A DNA stretch of 64,000 bases from Bacteroidota bacterium (GTDB taxonomy: Bacteria; Bacteroidota; Bacteroidia; NS11-12g; UBA9320): contig WGNA01000007.1 in assembly GCA_016124755.1 (NCBI GenBank), positions 62,001-126,000 of the forward strand, read 5' to 3'. The notes under the pieces were generated by a model, which was given only the letters and a program-made list of their open reading frames with translations, was not told the DNA's origin and ran no database searches. The translations under genes were made by a program, and so were the position numbers. Below are positions 53,701 through 62,074 of this stretch, piece by piece; position 1 is the first letter of the stretch; each line of letters opens with the position of its first letter.

Positions 53701-54378
53701 AAGAATAACTCCTTTAGCCCAGGTGAGAGCGATGCGTGCCTGTTCGTCGCGGGTCATGTCGGTGTTGTTGAGAACAATTGCATCCGGTGCCTGAATGAGC
53801 GGACTGTTTTCCCGGGTGCTGTCGAGCAGATCGCGGTCCTGAATGTTTTTCAGAATGTCTTCAAAGTCTGCAGGAATGCCTTTTTCCTGAAGTTCGAGAT
53901 ATCTTCTTTGGGCACGAACCCTAGCATCGGCAGTCATAAAGATCTTGAGTTCGGCATCTGGAAAAACAACAGTTCCGATGTCGCGACCATCCATCACCAC
54001 ACCTTTATCTTTCCCCATTTTTTGTTGCTGACGAACAAGAAATTCCCGGATTTCCTTTACAGCGCTCACTTCCGAAACCCTTTTAGAAATTTCCATTCCG
54101 CGGATAAGGGTTTCTACATTCTCGCCATTTAGCATGGTAAAATAGAAACCTTCGTCTTCGTCGAACTGAAATGAAATATGAATATCGTCGAGGAGATTCG
54201 GGTTTTGCTTAACCTCATCCAGATTGATCTGATTTCGTATTAAGTATAAAGTTACCGCCCGGTACATGGCTCCGGAATCGATAAAAAGATAATGCAGACT
54301 TTTCGCCAGATTTTTAGCCAGTGTACCTTTTCCGCAACTTGAATGTCCGTCGATGGCGATATTGATTTTTCCTCCCAA
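53692..54378 (-). CDS. cmk: cytidylate kinase (228 aa)
   Basis: Phosphorylates CMP and dCMP with ATP. P-loop AIDGHSSCGKGTLAK (about residues 8-22), CMP-binding IDSGAMYRAVTL (about 33-44), GVVMDGRDIGTVVFPDAELKIFM (about 125-147) and the lid RAQRRYLELQEKG are clear. The start is a TTG at 54378, directly followed by GGAGGA; there is no ATG at the position where the family normally begins. In many Flavobacteriia cmk neighbours porQ; here they are separated. Confidence 0.93.
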   Translation of the reverse strand: MGGKINIAIDGHSSCGKGTLAKNLAKSLHYLFIDSGAMYRAVTLYLIRNQINLDEVKQNPNLLDDIHISFQFDEDEGFYFTMLNGENVETLIRGMEISKRVSEVSAVKEIREFLVRQQQKMGKDKGVVMDGRDIGTVVFPDAELKIFMTADARVRAQRRYLELQEKGIPADFEDILKNIQDRDLLDSTRENSPLIQAPDAIVLNNTDMTRDEQARIALTWAKGVILSA

Positions 54379-54683
54379 AACTTTGTGATTACCTACCGCG
54401 GCAATATAAAGGAAGATTTATAAAAACAACCCAAAGTGTTATACCGATGCCGATTCAGTTTTAGTGAGATGTACAAAACAGATCGGCATGGGAGCATAAA
54501 CTAATTATCTCTTAAGCCCCGAATATCAATAAGTTTTGTGTTGAACAATGTCGCTCTTTTCAAGAATCACATTATTAGAAGAATTGTCAAAAATCTTGTT
54601 GAAAAGGATGGAAGGTTTTTGTGATTGAAACCGAAGTTTAGTAATCCCGGATTAAAGAAACGTGACCAACTTTAAAACTGCGA
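54379..54683. other. intergenic stretch between divergent cmk and the paaN-like gene, no gene seen
   Basis: No open frame of credible length on either strand. One weak inverted repeat (ATGCCGAT at 54447-54454 and ATCGGCAT at 54482-54489) is separated by 27 bases. The next gene's promoter begins at 54684. Confidence 0.6.
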
Positions 54684-54712
54684 TTGTGAATTAACCGGCA
54701 TCACTAAATTTG
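54684..54712 (+). promoter_or_regulatory. promoter of the paaN-like gene (TTG, 18-base spacer, TAAATTTG)
   Basis: TTG at 54684-54686 and the exact -7 box TAAATTTG at 54705-54712, ending 7 bases before ATG 54720. Spacing is within the range reported for Flavobacterium promoters. Confidence 0.65.
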
Positions 54713-54719
54713 CCGCACT

Positions 54720-56378
54720 ATGACAGAATTGGCAACACTCGAAACCAAACATGCGCAATTGTTGAAAGACGCAATTCAGGCAATTCACGCACGAACTTTC
54801 TATACTCCTTATCCTGAACACCCAAAAGCATACGCTGAGGATGCAGACTCTAAAGGCCGTGACGCATTCGCACTTCGAATGAATGAACCGTACACAGAGC
54901 TTCAGGTAGAAAGTGAAAAGTGGATCGGAGAAGAAGTTTCTCCATATCTTCAAACAGGTATTGGAGTTATGTATCCTCAGTTAAGTGTTGAACAATTAAT
55001 TTCAAATGCAGATGGGGCAAAATCATGGAAGGATATACCAGCGGGTGAGCGAGCGGGAATTCTTATCGAATCGCTTGAGCGGGTTGCCAACCGGTACTTT
55101 GAAATTGCGTATGCCACCATGCATACTACCGGTCAAAGTTTTATGATGGCATTTCAGGCGTCCGGGCCGCATGCGAATGACCGCGCATTGGAAGCAATCG
55201 CGATGGGATACGAAGAATTAACGAGATTCCCGAATGAGGTGGATTGGGTAAAACCGATGGGCAAATTTGATCTCACCCTGCACAAAAACTGGAAGGCAGT
55301 TCCCAAAGGGATCGGACTTGTAATCGGGTGTTCAACCTTTCCTACCTGGAACACCGTGCCGGGCATGTACGCCAGTTTGATGACGGGTAATCCGGTTATT
55401 GTTAAACCCCATCCGAAATCCATTCTTCCCATTGCCATTGTTATTTCGGAATTGCGAAACGTGCTTCGGGAGAATAAACTCAACCCGGATATTATTCAGC
55501 TTGCAGTTGATACGGTTTCGGAGCCAGTAACCAAACAACTGGCAGACAACGCAGCAATTACCTTAATCGACTATACCGGCGGCAATGCTTTCGGAGATTA
55601 CATTGAATCGTTACATAAAACCACGTTTACCGAAAAAGCCGGTGTGAACAGTATTATTCTCGATTCGGTTAAAGATCTGAATGCGGTTGCCCAGAACATT
55701 GCTTTTGCGGCCTCACTTTATTCGGGACAGATGTGTACCGCTCCGCAAAACGTATTTGTTCCGGCAGACGGAATTGATGCAGAAGACGGTCATAAAACTT
55801 TTGATGAAATTGCCGATGCAATCACCAATGCCATTAACGGAATTGCGGATCATCCTAAAATGGGGGCCGGAACTTTAGGTGGAATACAAAACGACCAGAC
55901 CGTTAAGAGAATTAAAGACGGAGGCAACTTCGGCGGCTCCCTGATGGCAGAAGGACATACGGTTTCTAATGCTGAATTTGAACACGCAAGAGTTATGAGT
56001 TTAACAGTTGTTAAAACTGGTTGGGAGAATAAGGAAGCGTATGGTCACGAATGTTTTGGTCCGATGGTATTTGTTGTTAAAACCAAAGACCGGAATCATT
56101 CGGTTGAAATTGCGGCTGATCTGGCGGCTACAAAAGGAGCGATTACGTGTTCGGCATATTGCACCGACGCCGGAATGCAAAATACCATTGAAGATAAAAT
56201 GAATTCGGTTTTCACTCCGGTATCTTTCAACTTTGGCGGAGCGGCTTTCGTAAATCAGCACGCGGCATTCAGTGACTTCCATGTTACCGGAGGCAATCCG
56301 GCAGGCAATGCGAGTTTTACCAATCCGGAATACATTAATAAGCGATTCGTGTGGGTTGGCAACCGATATATGGCTTAA
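54720..56378 (+). CDS. paaN: PaaN-type aldehyde dehydrogenase (552 aa)
   Basis: Aldehyde dehydrogenase superfamily member of the group annotated as phenylacetic acid degradation protein PaaN. The central part has VIGCSTFPTWNTVPGMYASLMTGNPVIVKPHP (NAD-binding region, about residues 200-232), DYTGGNAFGDYI, and the catalytic-Cys segment LYSGQMCTAPQNVFVP (about 336-351; Cys 342 region). Near the end is FNFGGAAFVNQHAAFSDFHVTGGNPAG. Length (552) fits this group and not ordinary 480-residue dehydrogenases. It would oxidise an aldehyde or semialdehyde during aromatic acid breakdown. No other paa genes are nearby, so the pathway context cannot be confirmed. Confidence 0.85.
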   Translation: MTELATLETKHAQLLKDAIQAIHARTFYTPYPEHPKAYAEDADSKGRDAFALRMNEPYTELQVESEKWIGEEVSPYLQTGIGVMYPQLSVEQLISNADGAKSWKDIPAGERAGILIESLERVANRYFEIAYATMHTTGQSFMMAFQASGPHANDRALEAIAMGYEELTRFPNEVDWVKPMGKFDLTLHKNWKAVPKGIGLVIGCSTFPTWNTVPGMYASLMTGNPVIVKPHPKSILPIAIVISELRNVLRENKLNPDIIQLAVDTVSEPVTKQLADNAAITLIDYTGGNAFGDYIESLHKTTFTEKAGVNSIILDSVKDLNAVAQNIAFAASLYSGQMCTAPQNVFVPADGIDAEDGHKTFDEIADAITNAINGIADHPKMGAGTLGGIQNDQTVKRIKDGGNFGGSLMAEGHTVSNAEFEHARVMSLTVVKTGWENKEAYGHECFGPMVFVVKTKDRNHSVEIAADLAATKGAITCSAYCTDAGMQNTIEDKMNSVFTPVSFNFGGAAFVNQHAAFSDFHVTGGNPAGNASFTNPEYINKRFVWVGNRYMA

Positions 56379-56478
56379 TCCAGTTCTAATTAATTTACTA
56401 CCGTTCATGAATTGTTGATCTTCAATTCATACTAATAGAAGGTCGAATTCATTAATATTGCCCAGCAGTTTAAAAGCT

Positions 56479-57027
56479 ATGACGAATACTATTCTGAAAA
56501 TCGTTTTAACGATTCTTGCTGTTTTTCTTGCCTACGAGGTTTACGAATCAATTGCAAGTGAGTTGCGTTACCGTGCTGAAGTGGAAAAGGTTGAAGAACA
56601 GGTTATCAGCAAACTTGACAACATTCGCCTTGCGGAACTCACGTACAAGGATGTTAATGGAAAGTTTACCAACGACTACGACACCCTGATTAACTTTTTG
56701 AAAACCGGTAAACTGAGAATTACCAAACAGTACGGAGATAAGGATGATTCTACTACCGTATTCCGCGAAGAAGTTCTGTATATCCCTATTCTGGATACCT
56801 TATTTAAAGGCATTAATGTGGATTCGTTAGCATTTGTTCCACCTTTTGATACGGCCAGATTTGAATTGTATGCAATGACCATTACTCAAAATAATGTGGA
56901 AGTTCCCGTATTTAAGGTAGTGGATCCGCATCCTTTCGATAAGCAGAGACGAAATCCAAAGCATCCGAAGCAACCTCTTCAGGTAGGCTCACTCTCGGAA
57001 GCCAGTTATTCCGGAAACTGGAAGTAA
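56479..57027 (+). CDS. single-pass membrane protein with a pseudopilin-like N-terminus (182 aa)
   Basis: Family name not known to me; the pattern seems conserved in Bacteroidota. One N-terminal membrane helix (about residues 5-25) runs into a long helix (YRAEVEKVEEQVISKLDNIRLAELTYKDVNGKFTNDYDTLINFLKTGK). A soluble domain without Cys pairs follows. The helix-plus-(AExxYKxxxGKFTxDYDxLIxF) layout is reminiscent of type II/IV pseudopilins. The start is ATG 56479; a near -7 box (TAATATTG, 56451-56458) excludes the longer frame. The next gene's -7 box overlaps its stop. Neighbours are DUF3822, rsmD and coaD. Confidence 0.7.
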   Translation: MTNTILKIVLTILAVFLAYEVYESIASELRYRAEVEKVEEQVISKLDNIRLAELTYKDVNGKFTNDYDTLINFLKTGKLRITKQYGDKDDSTTVFREEVLYIPILDTLFKGINVDSLAFVPPFDTARFELYAMTITQNNVEVPVFKVVDPHPFDKQRRNPKHPKQPLQVGSLSEASYSGNWK

Positions 57028-57032
57028 GTTTG
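57025..57032 (+). promoter_or_regulatory. -7 box (TAAGTTTG) of the DUF3822 gene
   Basis: Exact TAnnTTTG whose first three bases are the TAA stop of the preceding gene. It ends 4 bases before GTG 57037. Confidence 0.55.
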
Positions 57033-57036
57033 AAGG

Positions 57037-57807
57037 GTGGCAAACAACTACCACCATTCTGTTTCGAACCGGCTCATTCTTGAATACTCCAACGGAGCAT
57101 TAAGATGGGTCGTTACCGATAAGCAATATAATCTGCTTGCCGATGGTACTTTCACCTTGGTTGACGATGAAATTCTGAGTACTCAGTTCCGGGATCACCG
57201 AATCTTTAATGAGATATTTTCTTCCATTCAGGTATTAACCGGACAGTCTTCATTTGTCTGCCTGCCGGAAGAACTTGCCGATCCGACTTCAGCCCGCAAA
57301 CTATTCTTTCTGCAGCATGAACTTTCGAAGGAAGATGTTCTGATGCGAGGTGTACTAACTACAGACATTGCGGTTATGTATGCCATTCCTCAGTATTTAA
57401 GAGATCAGGTAAAGCAGAAATTTCCGATTGCCGAATTTGAACATGAAGCCGTTACATTTTACCGTTGGGTGAATGCGCGTTTTAAAACCATTGCCACGAA
57501 CATTATTGTAAGTCACAGAGAAAACGGCATTCTGGCAATCGTTCAGAAAGACGGCGAATTCAAGCTGTGCAATGAATATCCGGCGAATAATCCGGAGGAA
57601 ATTTTCTTTTACATAATGACACTGGTTGAACAACTGGAACTCGATCCCGAACAAACAACTTTGTCGTGGGTCGGACATACATCCAAAGATCAAAAAACGA
57701 TTTTCGATACGTTTGAGCCATACATTCAAAAAGTGAATTTTATATCAGATGACTTTCTTTCCGAATATTCAGATTTGATCAACTTCTATCTGAAATGCGC
57801 ATCATAG
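57037..57807 (+). CDS. DUF3822 family protein (256 aa)
   Basis: Conserved Bacteroidota protein usually encoded just before rsmD, as here (13-base overlap). It has no signal peptide or membrane segment. The beginning (RLILEYSNGALRWVVTDKQYNLLADGTF) and the late segment (FFYIMTLVEQLELDPEQTTLSWVGHTSKD) are compatible with an actin-like (ASKHA) fold of the PilM/GspL kind; that is my inference, not an established function. The start is GTG 57037. The membrane protein just upstream may be its partner. Confidence 0.85.
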   Translation: MANNYHHSVSNRLILEYSNGALRWVVTDKQYNLLADGTFTLVDDEILSTQFRDHRIFNEIFSSIQVLTGQSSFVCLPEELADPTSARKLFFLQHELSKEDVLMRGVLTTDIAVMYAIPQYLRDQVKQKFPIAEFEHEAVTFYRWVNARFKTIATNIIVSHRENGILAIVQKDGEFKLCNEYPANNPEEIFFYIMTLVEQLELDPEQTTLSWVGHTSKDQKTIFDTFEPYIQKVNFISDDFLSEYSDLINFYLKCAS

Positions 57808-58325
57808 GAGGCGAACTAAAAGGGCTTCAGATTCCCATGCCTAAAAACGGAATCATCAGACCCACGACTGATAAAGCACGCGAAGCACTTTTTAATATTC
57901 TCAACAACCGCATTGACTATCCGGATTTATCTGTGCTTGATTTATTCACCGGAACCGGAGCCATGAGTCTTGAATTTATTTCACGAGGTGCGAAGTATGT
58001 TACTGCCGTAGAATTAAACCGGAGAGTTGCCAAACAGATTCAGGCATTTATTATTGAGAAAAACATCGACCTGCTTGACATTCAGGTCGCAGATGTTTTT
58101 AAATGGATTGCCAAACAGACTGAAAGTTATGATCTCATTTTTGCCGATCCGCCTTATGCTCACGCCAAAATTCCGGAACTACCGGAAATGATTTTCAATG
58201 CGCAGTTATTAAACAAAAACGGTTTGTTGATTATTGAGCATCCGGCACAAATCAAATTTCGCAATCACGAAGCGGATGAAATTCGTGTTTACGGTCAATC
58301 TGCCTTTAGCTTCTTCTCAAATTAA
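57795..58325 (+). CDS. rsmD: 16S rRNA (guanine(966)-N(2))-methyltransferase RsmD (176 aa)
   Basis: Methylates G966 of 16S rRNA during 30S assembly. The start MRIIGGELKGLQI, the RPTTDKAREALFNIL segment, the SAM motif LDLFTGTGAMSLEFISRGA (about residues 48-66) and the amino-methyltransferase catalytic motif DPPY (about 116-119) are all typical. It overlaps DUF3822 by 13 bases and is followed after 14 bases by coaD. Confidence 0.95.
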   Translation: MRIIGGELKGLQIPMPKNGIIRPTTDKAREALFNILNNRIDYPDLSVLDLFTGTGAMSLEFISRGAKYVTAVELNRRVAKQIQAFIIEKNIDLLDIQVADVFKWIAKQTESYDLIFADPPYAHAKIPELPEMIFNAQLLNKNGLLIIEHPAQIKFRNHEADEIRVYGQSAFSFFSN

Positions 58326-58327
58326 AG

Positions 58328-58335
58328 TACTTTTG
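58328..58335 (+). promoter_or_regulatory. -7 box (TACTTTTG) of coaD
   Basis: Exact TAnnTTTG ending 4 bases before ATG 58340. It suggests coaD can be transcribed independently of rsmD as a leaderless mRNA. Confidence 0.55.
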
Positions 58336-58339
58336 GTTT

Positions 58340-58816
58340 ATGCCAAAAATTGCCGTTTTCCCAGGAACCTTCGACCCTTTCTCAAATGGACATCGCGACA
58401 TTGTTGAAAAAGGATTAAAAATGTTCGACGAAGTGATAATTGCCATCGGGGTGAACGCACTTAAAAAAACCATGTTTCCGCTTGAGAAACGGGTCGAATG
58501 GATTCGCAATACCTACACAAATGAGCCAAGGGTTCGGGTTGAAACGTATTCAGGCCTCACCATAAAATATTGCGCAGAAGTAAACGCGGGTTTTATTTTA
58601 AGAGGATTGAGAACTGTGGCAGATTTTGAATATGAAAAACAAATTGCGTTGGTGAATTCAGATCAGAATCATGCCATACAAAGTGTGTTTGTTTTGAGTG
58701 AGCAGAAGTACACGGCGGTAAGTTCGACGGTTATCCGAGATTTGATTTTGAATGGAGGTGATTACTCACTTTATCTGCCGCAAACCGTTGAAGTTCATAC
58801 AGCACTTCCCGAATAG
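58340..58816 (+). CDS. coaD: phosphopantetheine adenylyltransferase (158 aa)
   Basis: Joins 4'-phosphopantetheine and ATP to dephospho-CoA in coenzyme A synthesis. The nucleotidyltransferase motif TFDPFSNGHRDIV (about residues 10-22, T/SxGH), the substrate motif RGLRTVADFEYE (about 90-101) and YTAVSSTVIRD (about 125-135, SST-type motif) are intact. Its last 86 bases overlap the convergent Nudix gene. Confidence 0.95.
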   Translation: MPKIAVFPGTFDPFSNGHRDIVEKGLKMFDEVIIAIGVNALKKTMFPLEKRVEWIRNTYTNEPRVRVETYSGLTIKYCAEVNAGFILRGLRTVADFEYEKQIALVNSDQNHAIQSVFVLSEQKYTAVSSTVIRDLILNGGDYSLYLPQTVEVHTALPE

Positions 58817-59384
58817 AGCGGTACGTTTCTAAATTCTCAATATCCAGCGTTTCGATGTTCACCCATTTAATATCATCAATGTCTTCTTCCAGTTGCGGTT
58901 TTGCTTTGTCAAACTTTTCACTGTTCATGGCAAACCAGTAAGTTTGTTTGATCATCCACTTCTTTTGAAAATAAATGTGGTAGGTGGTTGATAACTCTTC
59001 AAGAATTGTGAGTTTGTGAACATTGCATTCTTCTTCCACTTCCCGCATACTTCCATTGTAAGGTGATTCCCCTTTCTCGAGTTTGCCTTTTGGAAGATCC
59101 CAGTTTCCGAGCCGATGAATTAAGAGAAGTTTTCCTTTCGAATTAAAAACTCCCCCTCCTGCTGCTTTCACTACTTTAAAATAGGTAAGAAACTCGGAAT
59201 AAGCTCCGGGTTGCCGGATGAGAATTGTTTTCGGTGTTTTAAGACGTCGCAAATGAGTAAAGAGCGACTTAATCACGGTCTTGTTCATGTGGCTGATTAC
59301 GGTGTCGGCCTTACCGTGAAACACGCTCTCATCCTGAAAGATCAGGACATGCCTCCGGAAGAATATTTTATAATTTTGCCTCAT
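58731..59384 (-). CDS. Nudix hydrolase (217 aa)
   Basis: An N-terminal small domain (MRQNYKIFFRRHVLIFQDESV) is followed by a Nudix domain. The Nudix box is GKLEKGESPYNGSMREVEEECNV (about residues 107-129). The catalytic Glu cluster is complete, but the usual Gly near the end is Asn. Substrate unknown; most members cleave nucleoside diphosphate derivatives. ATG 59384 is chosen because the family begins at this YKIFF segment. Its start codon overlaps that of divergent pyrE by two bases (TCATGA). The 3' end overlaps coaD by 86 bases, an unusually long convergent overlap. Confidence 0.85.
   Translation of the reverse strand: MRQNYKIFFRRHVLIFQDESVFHGKADTVISHMNKTVIKSLFTHLRRLKTPKTILIRQPGAYSEFLTYFKVVKAAGGGVFNSKGKLLLIHRLGNWDLPKGKLEKGESPYNGSMREVEEECNVHKLTILEELSTTYHIYFQKKWMIKQTYWFAMNSEKFDKAKPQLEEDIDDIKWVNIETLDIENLETYRSIREVLYELQRFAADKVSNHLHSKSNLG
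59371..59378 (+). promoter_or_regulatory. -7 box (TAATTTTG) of pyrE
   Basis: Exact TAnnTTTG ending 4 bases before ATG 59383. It lies within the first codons of the divergent Nudix gene. Confidence 0.6.
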
Positions 59385-60024
59385 GAATACCGGATCCAAA
59401 TTAGCGGAATATTTATTAGAAATAAAAGCTGTAAAGCTTAGTCCTGCCGAGCCATTTACATGGTCAAGCGGTTGGAAATCACCTATCTATTGTGATAACA
59501 GAATTACACTTTCTTATCCACACATCCGAATGTTTATTAAAGAAGAGCTGGCATCACTCATAAAATCTAAATATCCGGAAGCAGGGGCAATATGCGGAGT
59601 TGCAACAGCCGGAATCGCTATCGGAGCTTTGGTCGCCGATAGTTTAAATCTGCCATTTTCGTATTGCCGGCCAAAACCAAAAGAACATGGAATGAAAAAT
59701 CAACTTGAAGGAGAAATCCGGAAAGGACAGCAAGTGGTAGTGATTGAAGATTTAATTTCAACCGGAGGAAGCAGTCTGCAGGTTGTTCGATATCTCCGCG
59801 AACAAGGGTACGAAATTGCCGGAATGGCCGCCATTTTCACTTACGAATTCGACAAGGCAACAGAAGCCTTTGAATCTGAAAACTGTTCGGTGTTCACGTT
59901 GGGAACTTATTCCGACACGATTGCGATGGCGGCAAAAAACGGATATGTTGAAAAATCGGATCTTGAACAACTCGCACTATGGCGGGAAGAACCGTCGATG
60001 TGGAACCCGGTTTCACAACTTTGA
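59383..60024 (+). CDS. pyrE: orotate phosphoribosyltransferase (213 aa)
   Basis: Joins orotate and PRPP to orotidine 5'-phosphate in pyrimidine synthesis. The start LAEYLLEIKAVKLSPAEPFTWSSGWKSPIYCDNR is diagnostic. The PRPP-binding loop VVVIEDLISTGGSSLQVV (about residues 114-131) and the flexible loop with catalytic Lys (RPKPKEHGMKNQLEGE, about 97-112) are present. It ends at a bidirectional terminator shared with ahcY. Confidence 0.95.
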   Translation: MNTGSKLAEYLLEIKAVKLSPAEPFTWSSGWKSPIYCDNRITLSYPHIRMFIKEELASLIKSKYPEAGAICGVATAGIAIGALVADSLNLPFSYCRPKPKEHGMKNQLEGEIRKGQQVVVIEDLISTGGSSLQVVRYLREQGYEIAGMAAIFTYEFDKATEAFESENCSVFTLGTYSDTIAMAAKNGYVEKSDLEQLALWREEPSMWNPVSQL

Positions 60025-60048
60025 AGGAAACCTAAAAATGAAAAACAT

Positions 60049-60080
60049 AAAAAAAGGCCATCGAATGATGGCCTTTTTTT
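60049..60080. terminator. bidirectional rho-independent terminator between pyrE and ahcY
   Basis: Perfect 14-bp inverted repeat (60049-60062 with 60067-60080), loop GAAT, core GGCCATC, with A and T tracts on each side so it can work for both convergent genes. Confidence 0.9.
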
Positions 60081-60097
60081 ATTATTCGATATAGAAA

Positions 60098-61408
60098 TTA
60101 ATATCTGTAATGATCTGATTTGTACGGACCCTGTTTCTCAACCCCGATATATTCTGCCTGAGTATCGTTGAGTTCTTCAAGTTCTACTCCGATTTTAGCA
60201 AGGTGTAATCTCGCTACTTTTTCATCGAGGTGCTTTGGAAGAGTGTAAACCAGATTTTCATAATTGGATGCATTGTTCCAAAGTTCAATCTGAGCTAAAG
60301 TCTGATTGGTAAAGGAATTAGACATCACAAAGGATGGGTGGCCGGTTGCACATCCAAGATTTACGAGTCTGCCTTCGGCAAGTACGATAATTTCATTCCC
60401 GTTCACATTGTACACATCCACCTGAGGTTTCACTTCGTATCGTGAAGATCCATGATTTTTGTTCAACCATGCCATGTCAATTTCGTTATCGAAGTGCCCG
60501 ATGTTACAAACGATAGTTTTATCGTGCATCATTTTAAAATGCTCTTCGGTAATAATATCCCGGTTTCCTGTGGCAGTTATTACAATATCTGCACGTGGAA
60601 TTGCGGTCGACATTTTCTTAACTTCAAAACCATCCATAGCTGCTTGCAATGCACATATCGGATCAATTTCCGTAACGATAACTCTGGCACCCGCACCTCT
60701 TAAAGATTGAGCAGTTCCCTTTCCAACGTCACCATAACCGGCAACCACGGCAACTTTACCAGCCATCATGATATCGGTAGCTCGGCGAATTGCATCTACA
60801 GCAGATTCACGACAACCATACTTATTATCAAATTTCGATTTTGTAACCGAGTCATTGATATTAATTGCAGGAACCGGAAGACTGCCTTTTTTAACACGAT
60901 CATAAAGTCTTAAAACACCGGTGGTTGTTTCCTCTGAAACACCGCGAATGTTCTGCACTAATTCCGGAAAGCGATCCAGAACCATATTGGTTAGGTCTCC
61001 GCCGTCATCAAGAATCATATTCAAAGGTTCGCCACCTTCAAAAGCGGTGAGGGTTTGTTCGATGCACCAGTCAAATTCCTGTTCATTCATACCTTTCCAT
61101 GCGAACACCGGAACGCCGGTGGCAGCAATCGCCGCGGCAGCATGATCCTGAGTTGAAAAAATGTTACAGGAAGACCAGGTAACTTCTGCTCCGAGAGCTG
61201 TGAGTGTTTCAATTAACACAGCTGTTTGAATTGTCATATGAAGACATCCGGCGATTCTCGCACCTTTGAGTGGTTGTGACTCACCAAATTCTTCCCGCAA
61301 TGCCATTAGTCCTGGCATTTCTGCTTCCGCAAGTTTGATCTCTTTTCTTCCCCAATCTGCGAGGGAGATGTCTTTTACTTTGTAATTCTCTGTTGCCAAA
61401 GTTGTCAT
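60098..61408 (-). CDS. ahcY: adenosylhomocysteinase (436 aa)
   Basis: Splits S-adenosylhomocysteine into homocysteine and adenosine, which relieves product inhibition of methyltransferases. The NAD-binding motif [29 protein letters not shown] (about residues 218-246) and the substrate segments [20 protein letters not shown] and [13 protein letters not shown] (about 183-195) are clear. The C-terminal KSDHYRY tail completes the active site of the neighbouring subunit. No SAH riboswitch is apparent in the 151-base upstream gap. Confidence 0.96.
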   Translation of the reverse strand: MTTLATENYKVKDISLADWGRKEIKLAEAEMPGLMALREEFGESQPLKGARIAGCLHMTIQTAVLIETLTALGAEVTWSSCNIFSTQDHAAAAIAATGVPVFAWKGMNEQEFDWCIEQTLTAFEGGEPLNMILDDGGDLTNMVLDRFPELVQNIRGVSEETTTGVLRLYDRVKKGSLPVPAININDSVTKSKFDNKYGCRESAVDAIRRATDIMMAGKVAVVAGYGDVGKGTAQSLRGAGARVIVTEIDPICALQAAMDGFEVKKMSTAIPRADIVITATGNRDIITEEHFKMMHDKTIVCNIGHFDNEIDMAWLNKNHGSSRYEVKPQVDVYNVNGNEIIVLAEGRLVNLGCATGHPSFVMSNSFTNQTLAQIELWNNASNYENLVYTLPKHLDEKVARLHLAKIGVELEELNDTQAEYIGVEKQGPYKSDHYRY

Positions 61409-61559
61409 TCTTTGAAAATTTGTTTGGGATTCAATAATAGGCCGCGAAGTTAACCTTTGCTTTTAGCATTTTAAAACCAACAGCACGCTGGTTTGTTCAG
61501 ATGAGGTAAGAAAATATAATTTCGCAAACCCATTATTGATTTATTAAAGAAAATTAGAA

Positions 61560-61973
61560 ATGTATCCCGAAGAATTAGTTCGTCCAATGAGAGCCCAGTT
61601 AACCAACGAAGGTTTTCATGAATTAAAGAATGCCGAAGAAGTAGACGACGCATTCTCAAATAATGAAGGCACAATGTTGCTGGTAGTAAATTCTGTTTGT
61701 GGTTGTGCCGCCGGTACCGCCCGTCCAGGTGTATTGCTTTCTCTCACTGGTAATAAAAAACCAGACAATCTGGTAACTGTTTTCGCTGGTCAGGATTCTG
61801 AAGCTACTGCCCGTGCACGTGAGAATTTACTTCCTTATCCACCCTCATCTCCGGCTATTGGATTATTTAAAAACGGAGAGTTGGTACATATGGTTGAACG
61901 CCATCACATTGAAGGAAGAAGTGCAGAAATGATTGCCGCTAATTTGATGCAGGCATACGAGAGTTATTGTTAA
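61560..61973 (+). CDS. bacilliredoxin BrxA/BrxB family (DUF1094), 137 aa
   Basis: Thioredoxin-fold protein of the YphP/YqiW family. The active-site segment VVNSVCGCAAGTARPG (CxC, about residues 49-64) and the family start MYPEELVRPMRAQLTNEGF are diagnostic. In Firmicutes these proteins remove bacillithiol from oxidised proteins; in Bacteroidota they accompany bacillithiol-like chemistry. It is cytoplasmic. It is divergent from ahcY and ends at a shared terminator with gldJ. Confidence 0.93.
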   Translation: MYPEELVRPMRAQLTNEGFHELKNAEEVDDAFSNNEGTMLLVVNSVCGCAAGTARPGVLLSLTGNKKPDNLVTVFAGQDSEATARARENLLPYPPSSPAIGLFKNGELVHMVERHHIEGRSAEMIAANLMQAYESYC

Positions 61974-62020
61974 TTCCAGAATCTCTTTGAAATAAGAAAG
62001 GTTCTGAAGAGTACCGAAAT

Positions 62021-62054
62021 AAAAAAAGCGCTTAGTTGACTAAGCGCTTTTTTT
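62021..62054. terminator. bidirectional rho-independent terminator between the bacilliredoxin gene and gldJ
   Basis: Perfect 15-bp inverted repeat (62021-62035 with 62040-62054), loop TTGA, core GCGCTTAG, flanked by A and T tracts. Confidence 0.9.
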
Positions 62055-62074
62055 ATTTTTATTCTTAAACTGAA

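Noticed and set aside
54447-54489. Inverted repeat upstream of the paaN-like gene as an operator
   Set aside because: Only 8 bases per arm with a 27-base gap and far from the promoter; not enough to claim a regulatory site.
61409-61559. SAM or SAH riboswitch before ahcY
   Set aside because: I could not find paired helices or conserved cores of these riboswitches in the short gap.
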